The translations under genes were made by a program, and so were the position numbers. Shown here in pieces: positions 1 to 6,501 of a stretch of DNA of 9,959 nucleotides. The DNA is from RGIG8775 sp045587785. Its GTDB lineage: Bacteria > Bacillota > Clostridia > Oscillospirales > CAG-272. The DNA lies in contig JAZNDA010000006.1 in NCBI GenBank assembly GCA_045587785.1, positions 1-9,959 on the forward strand, written 5' to 3'. The notes beneath the pieces are model-generated. The model saw only the letters and a program-made list of their open reading frames with translations, had not been told where the DNA came from and searched no databases. Numbering within the stretch: position 1 is the stretch's first letter; each line of letters opens with the position of its first letter.

Positions 1-1533
1 TTCACCTGCGACGCCGGTTACAACATCTATCGCGTCACCAATAAAATTGGTAGCACCGTCGATAAAGTTTCCAGCTCCGACTAAAGTAGATCCTACAACA
101 TCCCCGACAATGTTTGAACCTTTCATTGAATTTCCAAGATCAACGAGACCGTCACTCGCCCATTCGATGCCCGAATCTACTGCATCTGAAACGGAGAGTT
201 CAATTTCCCTTAATACCGGAATCGATATTGGGTTTGATGGGAAAGTGATTCCTTCACTAAGTATTTGGCTTGACATTCCGTCGATGTTAGCTACATCCAG
301 AAGTTCGTTTGTATAATCGGCGCAATTATGGAAAAGAAAGTTGTATCTTCCAAATTCTTTGTTATCACCATTAGGATCCTGTCCTGCATATTGCTTTGCC
401 AATTTTACACTTTCCTCAAAATTCCCGTCCAAAACTACATAATTGCTGCCTTCAACATCTTGGAATTGTCCAGAATCGTTCAAGACAGGAGGGTTGCGCG
501 GTTCCCAATATACTTTGGCATTCCCCTTAATTTGTTTAAGTGTTGAGCCCTTCCTAGAGGTGAATTCAGCGAGATACCATTTACCATCACAATTAAAATA
601 CAATTGCGTGTGTCCAACAACTTTAAGCCCCTCATGATCAAATCTGGTGACCAACACAGCTTGCTTGCAACTAATAGTAGTTTTCGCGTTTGAACCTCTA
701 TTATCTGCACTCAATCCAAATGGGTCAACAAAGGAAACAGGGTTACCATTTGCATATACAAATCTATTGAGTGTCACTGCATTAGAAATTTGACCTGCGA
801 CAATATCCGCATTAATGAATCTCTTCATTGCAGGCGAGTAATAACGAGCTCTCATATAAATGAGACCATTTTTGTCGGTTACAACACCGTCACGACCGTT
901 ATAGCCGAAGATTACAAAGCTGTTGCCTGTATGAGCAATGCACTTTCCATACGTATCATATGCGAAAGTATCGGTAATATTTCCACTTGCATTGGTAATT
1001 GCAATGGTACTGCCACGGTAGTCGAAATGGTAGGTCTTGAACGTACCGCTTACTTCCTCACCGATGAGTCCCTTGCCGTATACATACTTTGTCACCACGC
1101 CATTCGTAGTCTTCATCAGAAGCATACTGAGCTTGGCGTTAGTGTTGTAGGTATAGGTAGTGTCCTCATCTGCGCAAAGATTGCGAATTCTTACGTCCTC
1201 TGCGTTATAGGTATAAGTATGACCGCCCGCAGAAACGAGTCTGTTGGCAGAATCGTAGGTGCAGGAAAGGGAACCGTTCGATAGCATATTACCGTCAAGG
1301 TCATAGCTTACGGTGTTGCCGTTGAACGAGATCAGACGGTTGTTGGTGTCATACTGGAAGCTGCTGTCGGGTGCAGAGGTTACGTTACCTGCTGCATCGT
1401 AGTTGAAGGTCTCGGTAGATACCACCGAGTTATCGCTGAGCTTCTTGACAGTTCTCGCAGTGACTCTGCTGAGATTATCATAAGTATAGCAGAATTTGGT
1501 ATTTCTGTCAAGACTATCAAAACAGACACTCCC
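1..1533 (-). CDS. RHS/YD-repeat protein, C-terminal part with toxin-like tip (5' truncated, runs off left edge)
   Basis: The minus frame is open from 1587 to the window edge. It reads as an RHS protein: YD-type repeats (TYDNLSRVTART, FQYDTNNRLISF, VSYDLDGNML, TYDSANRLVS) at about 1200-1500, then the RHS core end (GYNGRDGVVTDKNGLIYMRA at about 840-903, RYYSPAMKRFINAD just after) and the DPFGL boundary at about 710-725. After that boundary the sequence is a different domain. VGHTQLYF has its His at 610-612, and FLFHNCADYTNEL has its Cys at 322-324. His before Cys, separated by about 95 residues, fits a permuted papain-like (LRAT/NlpC-P60 superfamily) fold, a common RHS toxin type; this is inference. 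A Gly-rich, hydrophobic tail follows (1-150). RHS proteins usually exceed 1000 residues with an N-terminal secretion region. Here YD similarity stops near 1524 and no good start codon or ribosome binding site precedes it, so this is probably a displaced tip or a 5'-truncated gene. An internal ATG at 1287 could be used. RHS identity is sure; toxin activity is not. Confidence 0.85.
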
Positions 1534-1546
1534 TCGGGAGTGGCTG
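1523..1546. other. GC-rich stem-loop at the edge of RHS similarity
   Basis: CACTCCC (1527-1533), a two-base loop (tc) and GGGAGTG (1536-1542) form a perfect 7-bp stem. Allowing one mismatch it extends to 11 bp over 1523-1546. It lies exactly where the YD-repeat reading fades and the AT-rich stretch begins. On the minus strand it is followed by CTGTTTTGATAG, a weak T-run, so a terminator reading is possible but poor. It may equally mark a recombination or element end. Function is unknown. Confidence 0.5.
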
Positions 1547-1573
1547 GAAATAGAGATTAAATAATTTGAGCAA

Positions 1574-1756
1574 TTACTTATTGATGTTTAATTTTTTGAG
1601 GTGAAAAATTCTCTGATATGCTAATAATCCAATTGATAAAAAACAAGAGATAGGTGTGAAAGTTAATATCACAAAAATAATTGCAGCCTCTTGTGATGCA
1701 TTTTTGAAAAAGTTTCTTCCGATATACACAAGGCAACCAACGAGAGCCACGACCAA
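1574..1756 (-). CDS. Small two-helix membrane ORF, possibly a fragment
   Basis: This is an open frame of about 60 codons ending in TAA. Two hydrophobic stretches (VVALVGCLVYIGRNFF and AAIIFVILTFTPISCFLS) suggest two membrane helices and a basic C-terminus (HLKKLNINK). The only start at this length is TTG at 1756, with no Shine-Dalgarno sequence. The frame stays open further upstream into DNA that codes for a ParB-like fragment on the other strand, so the true N-terminus is probably lost. The stretch is clearly AT-richer than its neighbours, suggesting separate origin. I do not recognise the family. A small membrane protein next to an RHS tip invites the idea of immunity, but RHS immunity genes normally lie downstream of the toxin, which here is off the left edge. 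It could be non-coding. Confidence 0.35.
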   Translation of the reverse strand: MVVALVGCLVYIGRNFFKNASQEAAIIFVILTFTPISCFLSIGLLAYQRIFHLKKLNINK

Positions 1757-1852
1757 GTATTCCGCTATATCCGCTTGACCAATCTCATAAAACCGCTGAT
1801 AGATATTGTGGATAGCGGACGAATCGCATTTACCCCCGCCGTCGAGCTTTCT
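1736..1852 (+). pseudogene. ParB-like partition protein fragment
   Basis: Plus-strand codons give TNESHDQVFRYIRLTNLI followed by KPLIDIVDSGRIAFTPAVELS. This matches the end of the helix-turn-helix and the following helix of ParB/Noc-type DNA-binding proteins, where RYIRLTNLIPELL...VD.G.IAF.PAVELSYL is a recurrent pattern. Only about 39 residues are recognisable. There is no start codon, no ParB box, and no C-terminal domain; the frame passes directly into unrelated sequence after PAVELS and soon stops. The parent was probably a plasmid or integrative-element ParB. It is dead as a gene. The left edge is uncertain and could reach about 1712. Confidence 0.6.
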
Positions 1853-2057
1853 GGCTGTGTATCTCTCTTTTCGCAGATGCCCCGGCTTCGCCTTAGCTTA
1901 TGCGGCTAACGACGTCGTTTTGATCGTTTTATGGGTATTGGCAAGTCTTGCTGATATACGCTATATCTCCGTGGTTGTCTGCTTCGTTGCATTTTTGTTT
2001 AATGATATTTACGGATATATCAGTTGGAAACGAATGAAAAAAAGACAATCTGCTTAA
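1842..2057 (+). pseudogene. pnuC: PnuC-like nicotinamide riboside transporter, C-terminal fragment
   Basis: The frame reads SSFLAVYLSFRRCPGFALAY, then AANDVVLIVLWVLASLADIR, then a stretch ending FNDIYGYISWKRMKKRQSA and TAA. The pattern AYAANDVVLIVLWVLA...VVCF..FL.NDIYG...W..M is characteristic of the last helices of Firmicutes PnuC, a membrane facilitator for nicotinamide riboside uptake into NAD synthesis. PnuC is usually over 200 residues; only about 71 remain, covering the last two or three membrane helices with the correct stop. The fragment starts inside the ParB fragment: 1842-1852 is read by both frames. No credible start or ribosome binding site is present, so I treat it as a remnant. 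It converges with arsC, whose stop lies 28 bases beyond. Confidence 0.7.
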
Positions 2058-2085
2058 CTTCACTCACCGACCAATTGGAATTTGA

Positions 2086-2467
2086 TTATTTTAAGTTCTT
2101 TAGATTCGCCTCAATCTGTTTTATGACATTTATAAAATCCGAATCGTTCTTTCCCGTTGGATCGGGCAAGCCCCAATCATCATCGAAGGCTCTATCGATG
2201 AATGGGCATCCAACGTCGCATCCCATTGAGATTGCAACATCGGGTAGTGGTATCTTGTCAATGGTTTTGCTGTACTGCGTCAGCTCCATGTCGATGCCGT
2301 AAAGCTTCTTCATCAGCCGTACTGCATCCTGATTGATCTGCGGTTTTGTTTCAGTTCCTGCCGAATAAAAGTCGAACTCATCACCTCTCAGGTGCTTTCC
2401 GAGAGCCTCTGCTATCTGACTGCGGCAAGAATTATGTACGCAAATAAAAGCCTATCTTCTTTTTCAT
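2086..2467 (-). pseudogene. arsC: Arsenate reductase ArsC (thioredoxin-linked type), frameshifted at codon 7
   Basis: ArsC reduces arsenate to arsenite using a Cys relay recycled by thioredoxin. The ATG at 2467 overlaps the upstream stop (ATGA) and begins MKKKIGF. Thereafter the frame must shift by one base to continue ICVHNSCRSQIAEAL. Without correction it gives MKKKIGFYLRT and a stop. Removing one base of the TTTT run (plus-strand aaaa, 2446-2449) restores 126 residues, the usual family length. Corrected numbering shows the CX5R loop (Cys9-Arg15), the distal redox pair Cys83 and Cys87 (MGCDVGCPF), and the DPTG aspartate Asp102. All key residues survive, so this is either a very recent mutation or a sequencing or assembly error. 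A frame starting inside the gene (for example Met52) would lack the catalytic loop. No ArsB/Acr3 pump or ArsR gene is visible nearby. Confidence 0.88.
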
Positions 2468-3144
2468 TTAAACGGACACCTCGCACCGATACACTGATTA
2501 TTCTGTGCCGAATGCACGCACTTGATTTCACCAAGCTCCATTTCTACGCCGAGGTGTTCCTTTGCAAACTCCACGGCTTTGATGATGGAAATATAGGAAT
2601 CACGCTTACAGCATCGAGGGCCGCCAACCTCACCAATTGCACCGAGGGCTGCGGAGGTCATCTTGTTCGACAATCCCCAAGCTTTGTTTGCAAGTGGAGT
2701 TGATCCTGTTACAATGGACACGAACATTCCTGTACTCACGCCTGCACCGCAAGCGCCCCAAAATCCACAAGCGCCACCGGGAACTTTCCTTCCTCGCGCC
2801 TGCATCTCTGAAAGTGCTTTTGCGAGGTCTATATCACCACCTGCATTTTTATATGCTGTGAGAAGTGCCGAGCCAACCATCACATGGTGTTCGGGGCCGT
2901 GCATATGACAGAACGGAAGAGCCATCATCCTTTGCATAATCTCAACGGGATTCCTTGATGTTTCCGAAAGGCATACTCCGATAACGCTATCCATTCCTTG
3001 CGTATGGCACTCGTTGCACACATAGTGACCTTTTACGCAAGCGGTTTTACTATTTTCTTTTTTATGACAGATAGCACATTCCATCAGCTCGTCGTTTTCT
3101 AAATACTTCAGCGGCGAACCGCAAATAATACATTCGTCTTTCAT
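2464..3144 (-). CDS. Cys-rich DUF5714-like protein
   Basis: The protein has 226 residues and no signal peptide, so it is probably cytoplasmic. Sixteen cysteines stand out. An N-terminal zinc-ribbon-like part has CIIC (5-8), CAIC (23-26), Cys36 and CNEC (43-46). The main domain has a His-rich segment CHMHGPEHHVMVG (79-91), a Gly/Cys motif GGACGFWGACGAG (123-135), a vicinal pair Cys178-Cys179, and a C-terminal cluster Cys209, Cys218, Cys223. This layout fits the DUF5714 family, whose function I do not know; metal or metalloid binding or a redox-cofactor role is plausible from composition alone. The start ATG at 3144 has GAGG seven bases upstream and its own promoter. Its stop overlaps the arsC start by ATGA, implying translational coupling and a shared role, possibly in arsenic handling (inference). 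Confidence 0.8.
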   Translation of the reverse strand: MKDECIICGSPLKYLENDELMECAICHKKENSKTACVKGHYVCNECHTQGMDSVIGVCLSETSRNPVEIMQRMMALPFCHMHGPEHHVMVGSALLTAYKNAGGDIDLAKALSEMQARGRKVPGGACGFWGACGAGVSTGMFVSIVTGSTPLANKAWGLSNKMTSAALGAIGEVGGPRCCKRDSYISIIKAVEFAKEHLGVEMELGEIKCVHSAQNNQCIGARCPFK

Positions 3145-3180
3145 GGCAACCTCGTCAGATTTTTATTTATCGGTGAGTTT

Positions 3181-3209
3181 ATAATATCATATTTCTATGA
3201 ACTTTTTAA
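3181..3209 (-). promoter_or_regulatory. Extended -10 promoter for the DUF5714-arsC pair
   Basis: On the minus strand TTAAAA (3204-3209) and TATTAT (3181-3186) are separated by 17 bases, and a TG one base upstream of the -10 makes it an extended -10 element. It starts about 40 bases before the DUF5714 ATG and lies over the last codons of the acetyltransferase-like remnant. The -35 match is only 4 of 6. This is pattern evidence only. Confidence 0.5.
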
Positions 3210-3350
3210 CCGATTTGGCAATTCCTTTGGAAATCTTACCCATTTCCTAAGGTCTTTTTTGTTTGAGACCTCAACAACCGTGACGGTTTTTACGGACACA
3301 CCGCTTGTATCGGCATTCAGCTTTTCCGCGTTTTTTGTGATTGAACTCAT
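3195..3350 (-). pseudogene. 51-codon remnant, N-terminus of a lost larger protein (possibly GNAT-like)
   Basis: ATG at 3350 has an excellent ribosome binding site (AAGGAG, 9 bases upstream) and begins 16 bases after the DUF6320-like stop, so it was the third gene of that operon. It encodes MSSITKNAEKLNADTSGVSV, then KTVTVVEVSNKKDLRKWVRF, then PKELPNRLKSS and TAG. The segment V.VVEV.NKKDLRKWVRFP resembles the N-terminal 'KKDLK.FI.FPYKLYK' start of a family of large GNAT-like acetyltransferases; the match is by memory and moderate. After the FP motif the sequence turns unrelated and stops, so I infer a deletion that joined this N-terminus to the DUF5714 promoter region. It may still be translated as a small protein. 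Confidence 0.5.
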
Positions 3351-3366
3351 AATGCAAAACTCCTTA

Positions 3367-4059
3367 TCAGAAAAACAGTTTTCTTTCTATTCTTTCACGC
3401 GCCACGCTATTCATTGCCAAATAGATCAATAGTCCCCCAACAAAGAACAGCGAGATCAGCGGATAGAGTGACCAGCCCGTGAACGGCAAACGAAATGTCA
3501 TATCCATAAGCAGCTCGATCATCAGGATAAGTCCGCCGAGTGCCATAACAAAACCGCCGACAACATACAGCTTGCCCTTGTGTAAATATCGCAGCAGTAC
3601 AACAAGCGTGCACGTGATCAAAGCCATACCCAGCACGATGGGAAAGGCAAAGCTCAAAAACCAGCTTCCGCCGGTGTTTAGATCGATATATAGCAGATAC
3701 ACCGCGCATGCTGCAAAAACACAAGGCGTGAATATCACAGGATGAGGCTTTTTGAACCACAGCGGCAATGCGAATATCAGATATAAGATCCCAATTCCTC
3801 CTGCGGCGTATCCAAACCAATCCAGCTTGCCGTTCGTGTGAATATCCGACAGAAAGGTTACAAGAAGCGGAATCATAAAAAGAATGATGACAGCACCGCA
3901 AAAGTATGCTCTCCCGTGACCGATTTTTGGCATTTTCCCCAAAGGGTATAGCTCACGCTCTTTTTTTATTTCTATTTCAGGGTGGTAAACGGTGGTGCCG
4001 CACAAGGGGCATTTTGCTTCCGTATCGGCGAGATGTACGCCGCATTTTATACAATACAT
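3367..4059 (-). CDS. Zinc-ribbon integral membrane protein (DUF6320-like)
   Basis: The 230-residue protein opens with a zinc ribbon of two CxxC pairs (Cys3/Cys6 and Cys17/Cys20), a linker with charged KKERELYP, then six predicted membrane helices at about 51-70, 82-101, 107-126, 134-158, 164-185 and 198-216, and a basic tail RERIERKLFF. This architecture matches DUF6320 proteins of Clostridia. The function is unknown. The start ATG at 4059 follows the upstream stop by 6 bases, with GAGG at a good distance, so it is co-translated with the acyltransferase-like gene, suggesting the two act together, perhaps in making or modifying a membrane or surface compound (inference). Integrity looks good. 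Confidence 0.75.
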   Translation of the reverse strand: MYCIKCGVHLADTEAKCPLCGTTVYHPEIEIKKERELYPLGKMPKIGHGRAYFCGAVIILFMIPLLVTFLSDIHTNGKLDWFGYAAGGIGILYLIFALPLWFKKPHPVIFTPCVFAACAVYLLYIDLNTGGSWFLSFAFPIVLGMALITCTLVVLLRYLHKGKLYVVGGFVMALGGLILMIELLMDMTFRLPFTGWSLYPLISLFFVGGLLIYLAMNSVARERIERKLFF

Positions 4060-4065
4060 ATGGAT

Positions 4066-5358
4066 CTACCTCTCGTTTCTGTTGCTTTCAACGGTCAGTG
4101 GGAGACCGAGCTCATGAAGGACGGCATAAAAATGGCGCTCAAGCTCTGCATCCTTGATGTTGCGTATAAAGTTGACATATACCGTGTCGCCATATGACAG
4201 CATACCGCAGTTATACGGCGCGGTGGCTTGAACGCCGAGGATAAAGTCAAATCGTGCGATATATGCACTCATAACGTCAGGAATTTTGATCTTGCCGAGA
4301 TTGGATAGTGTAAGGCAAGAGGTTTTTTCGCCGACTGTATCAAAAATAGCCTTTATTACCGCGTTTTTTATCGGCAAAGGAATAAGCCTGACAAAGGGAT
4401 TTTTCTCGTCATTCACATTAGTGGCGATTACCCTACTCATGTGCTTTGCCGTGAACTCGGCGCCCATTTTATGATGGATGATCTTACACAATTCACGGAG
4501 TGTATATTCACCAAGCCGCGGATCCGCCTCGGGAATGGTATACATGGCAAAATTTCGAAGCGTATGACACGGAAATAGCTGTCTTAAATTGATTGGGATC
4601 AACAGCTTAATACGCTTTTGCTTTTTCACACACGGCGTTTTTTCGTTCTGTAGGTTTATCAGTGCCATCATCATGACAGCGCTCATAAACACCGTCAAGG
4701 TGGCGTTATAGCGGTGAGCAAGCGCCAAAGCTTGCTCCACGGGGATCTTGAAGCAGGTGAGATGGAGAAATCCGTCCTTTTGAGGTTCGCCGTACATACG
4801 CCATGCCCCCGTATCCTTGCGTGAGAGGGGAACCGCACCTGCATTTTTGGGGAAACAATCCTCAAGCTCTTGCTCTGTAGGTTCGGCGCGGCGATCTATG
4901 ATGCCGTCTTCATACGGAATGGAAATTCCGTGCTTCTGCTCAAGATATTCGGCAACTAAATTTTTGAGAAATATCAACGCGCCGTTTCCGTCGGTCAAGG
5001 CGTGGAAAAATTCCACAGCGATCCGATCGTGATACACGATCACCCGAAACGCGCTTTTTTTCATTTCCTTTTTATTCATGTAAACAAGGGGATAGCTGTA
5101 CTCCCCAAGTATCTCGGGCGCAGACTCTATTTGCTGAAGATAGTACCAAAACAAACCTCTGCGCAGTCTGGCTGCAATAGAGGGAAAGCGCTTTACCGTA
5201 ACATCTAAAGCGGATTTCAATATGACGATGTCAACATCCTCATGCAGCGTTACCGATTGTCTGTATACGTTACTCCAGTTCCTTCTTCTGGCGGCAGGAT
5301 ATATTTTCGCCGCATTATCCAGACGAACCCAACGTAATTTTTGTTTGTCCATACTCAT
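4066..5358 (-). CDS. Condensation/alcohol-acetyltransferase-like acyltransferase
   Basis: The 430-residue protein starts with WVRLDNAAKIYPAARRRNWS and contains ALDVTVKRFPSIAARLRRG, then FFHALTDGNGAL, giving the HxxxDG active-site motif His119-Asp123-Gly124 of CoA-dependent acyltransferases (chloramphenicol acetyltransferase, NRPS condensation and AATase folds). A C-terminal half with LSNLGKIKIP and FDFILGVQATAPYN fits the second lobe. Length is normal for one complete two-lobed domain. No carrier protein or NRPS module is nearby, so a free-standing acyl transfer to an alcohol, sugar or lipid is more likely than peptide synthesis; the substrate is unknown. The start ATG at 5358 follows AAGGAG by about 14 bases, a rather long gap, and a consensus promoter precedes it. 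It is the first gene of an operon with the DUF6320-like gene. Confidence 0.8.
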   Translation of the reverse strand: MSMDKQKLRWVRLDNAAKIYPAARRRNWSNVYRQSVTLHEDVDIVILKSALDVTVKRFPSIAARLRRGLFWYYLQQIESAPEILGEYSYPLVYMNKKEMKKSAFRVIVYHDRIAVEFFHALTDGNGALIFLKNLVAEYLEQKHGISIPYEDGIIDRRAEPTEQELEDCFPKNAGAVPLSRKDTGAWRMYGEPQKDGFLHLTCFKIPVEQALALAHRYNATLTVFMSAVMMMALINLQNEKTPCVKKQKRIKLLIPINLRQLFPCHTLRNFAMYTIPEADPRLGEYTLRELCKIIHHKMGAEFTAKHMSRVIATNVNDEKNPFVRLIPLPIKNAVIKAIFDTVGEKTSCLTLSNLGKIKIPDVMSAYIARFDFILGVQATAPYNCGMLSYGDTVYVNFIRNIKDAELERHFYAVLHELGLPLTVESNRNER

Positions 5359-5406
5359 AGATTTATTTTATACTCCTTGAACAGAAGTTGATATTACAAT
5401 TTCTAC

Positions 5407-5435
5407 AGTATACCACAAAGAAGCTGAAAAGTCAA
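5407..5435 (-). promoter_or_regulatory. Consensus sigma-A promoter for the acyltransferase operon
   Basis: On the minus strand TTGACT (5430-5435) and TATACT (5407-5412) are spaced by exactly 17 bases, 5 of 6 consensus matches each. The -10 box lies about 50 bases upstream of the ATG at 5358. No other promoter this strong is visible in the window. Confidence 0.85.
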
Positions 5436-5454
5436 TAAAAATCCATTTATTGAC
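5431..5454. promoter_or_regulatory. Inverted repeat over the -35 box, putative operator
   Basis: GTCAATAAA (5431-5439), a six-base centre, and TTTATTGAC (5446-5454) form a perfect 9-bp dyad. The left arm contains five of the six bases of the -35 hexamer, so a bound dimeric repressor would block RNA polymerase. It is AT-rich and has no T-run, so it does not look like a terminator. The regulator is not in the window. Confidence 0.55.
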
Positions 5455-5482
5455 TTGTGTTAAATGAAAAATTTTTATCAGT

Positions 5483-5520
5483 GAAAAAGCGAACGGCAAA
5501 GACGTACGCTTTGCCGTTCG
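5483..5520 (-). terminator. Intrinsic terminator of the BMP transporter operon
   Basis: A perfect 12-bp stem, CGAACGGCAAAG (5490-5501) and its complement (5509-5520), with a seven-base loop, is followed on the minus strand by CTTTTTCAC. It lies 18 bases after the stop of the last permease gene, and it also shields the acyltransferase promoter from read-through. Confidence 0.9.
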
Positions 5521-5538
5521 TAGAAAAAATGTTTTTAT

Positions 5539-6501
5539 TTATCTGTCCTCACGGAAATAGGGAAGTCCAAGCGAGGCAGGCGGCTGATGCTCGCGCTTTT
5601 TACGAATACTGGTCAAAACCAGCACCACAATGGTAACCACATAGGGAAGCATTTTGATGATCTCCCTTTGTGTGGGGGTGATGTTGGCAATGACGAATGC
5701 CACGATGTAGCAAGCACCAAACAAAACCGCACCGAGAATGCCGACGTTCGGCTTCCACAGCACAAAGATAACAAGGGCGATGGCCAGCCAACCGAAGGCT
5801 TCAATGGTGGCGGCATTTTCCCAGCTTCCCTTGATGTAGTCCATGATATAGTAGAAGCCGCCCAAGCCCGCGATCGTGCTTCCCAAAAGGATAGCCACAT
5901 ACTTATACAAAATGACGTTGATGCCTGCCGCATCGGCGGTGGCAGGGCTTTCGCCCACCGCACGCAAATGAAGTCCCACGCGTGTTTTGTTCAGCACAAA
6001 GGCACAAACAATGGCAGATGCGATCGCCAGATACACAAAAATTCCGTGACCGAATACCACGCGGCCGAATCCGCCAAGACTCTGTGCAAGAGGGAGGGAG
6101 GAGGAGATCAGCTTGCCTGCGGGGTCAAAGTGGGTACGGTCCACAAAGGACATGATAAAGTTGGTAGCACCGCTGCCGAAAATCGTAATGGCAAGACCTG
6201 TAATGTTTTGATTACAACGAAGTGTTACCGTCAGAAGCGCATACACGCCGCCAAGGGCTGCCGCAAACATCGTGGAAAAAAGCAAGGAGATAAGAACCAG
6301 CCAGATCCACGAGGCATCCGAGGGGGAGGTAAGACTTCCCATATAAAGCGAAACGCCAAAGCAACCACCCGCGCATCCCATACACATAATGCCGGGAATA
6401 CCAAGATTCAAATGTCCCGCCTTTTCGGTAATGATCTCACCGACGCATCCGTACAAAAGGACAGTGGCAATCGAGATTGCCGACACAAGAAAAAGCGTCA
6501 T
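5539..6501 (-). CDS. BMP-type ABC transporter permease, second subunit
   Basis: The inner-membrane channel subunit of a BMP-family (NupQ/YufQ-like) nucleoside importer, 320 residues with eight or more hydrophobic helices. Family marks are KAGHLNLGIPGIMCMGC near the N-terminus (usual form RAG.LNLG.EG.M.MG) and the cytoplasmic coupling loop VGLHLRAVGESPATADAAGI followed by NVILYKY. I chose ATG at 6501 because it overlaps the stop of the upstream permease (ATGA) and has AAAGGAGG nine bases upstream. The frame stays open to a start at 6591, but those extra 30 residues are basic, lie within the neighbouring gene and lack family similarity. The positively charged tail SIRKKREHQPPAS is cytoplasmic. 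This is the last gene of the operon. Confidence 0.92.
   Translation of the reverse strand: MTLFLVSAISIATVLLYGCVGEIITEKAGHLNLGIPGIMCMGCAGGCFGVSLYMGSLTSPSDASWIWLVLISLLFSTMFAAALGGVYALLTVTLRCNQNITGLAITIFGSGATNFIMSFVDRTHFDPAGKLISSSLPLAQSLGGFGRVVFGHGIFVYLAIASAIVCAFVLNKTRVGLHLRAVGESPATADAAGINVILYKYVAILLGSTIAGLGGFYYIMDYIKGSWENAATIEAFGWLAIALVIFVLWKPNVGILGAVLFGACYIVAFVIANITPTQREIIKMLPYVVTIVVLVLTSIRKKREHQPPASLGLPYFREDR

Noticed and set aside
790..1284. Plus-strand 164-codon frame
   Set aside because: It lies opposite clear RHS core sequence on the minus strand and has no ribosome binding site or family resemblance.
1523..1546. Hairpin as an intrinsic terminator
   Set aside because: No adequate T-run follows on either strand, and on the minus strand it lies at or within the RHS reading frame; it is kept only as an unexplained structure.
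4066..5358. Acyltransferase as part of an NRPS cluster
   Set aside because: No adenylation, carrier or thioesterase domain is visible in the window, and the protein is a complete free-standing domain pair.
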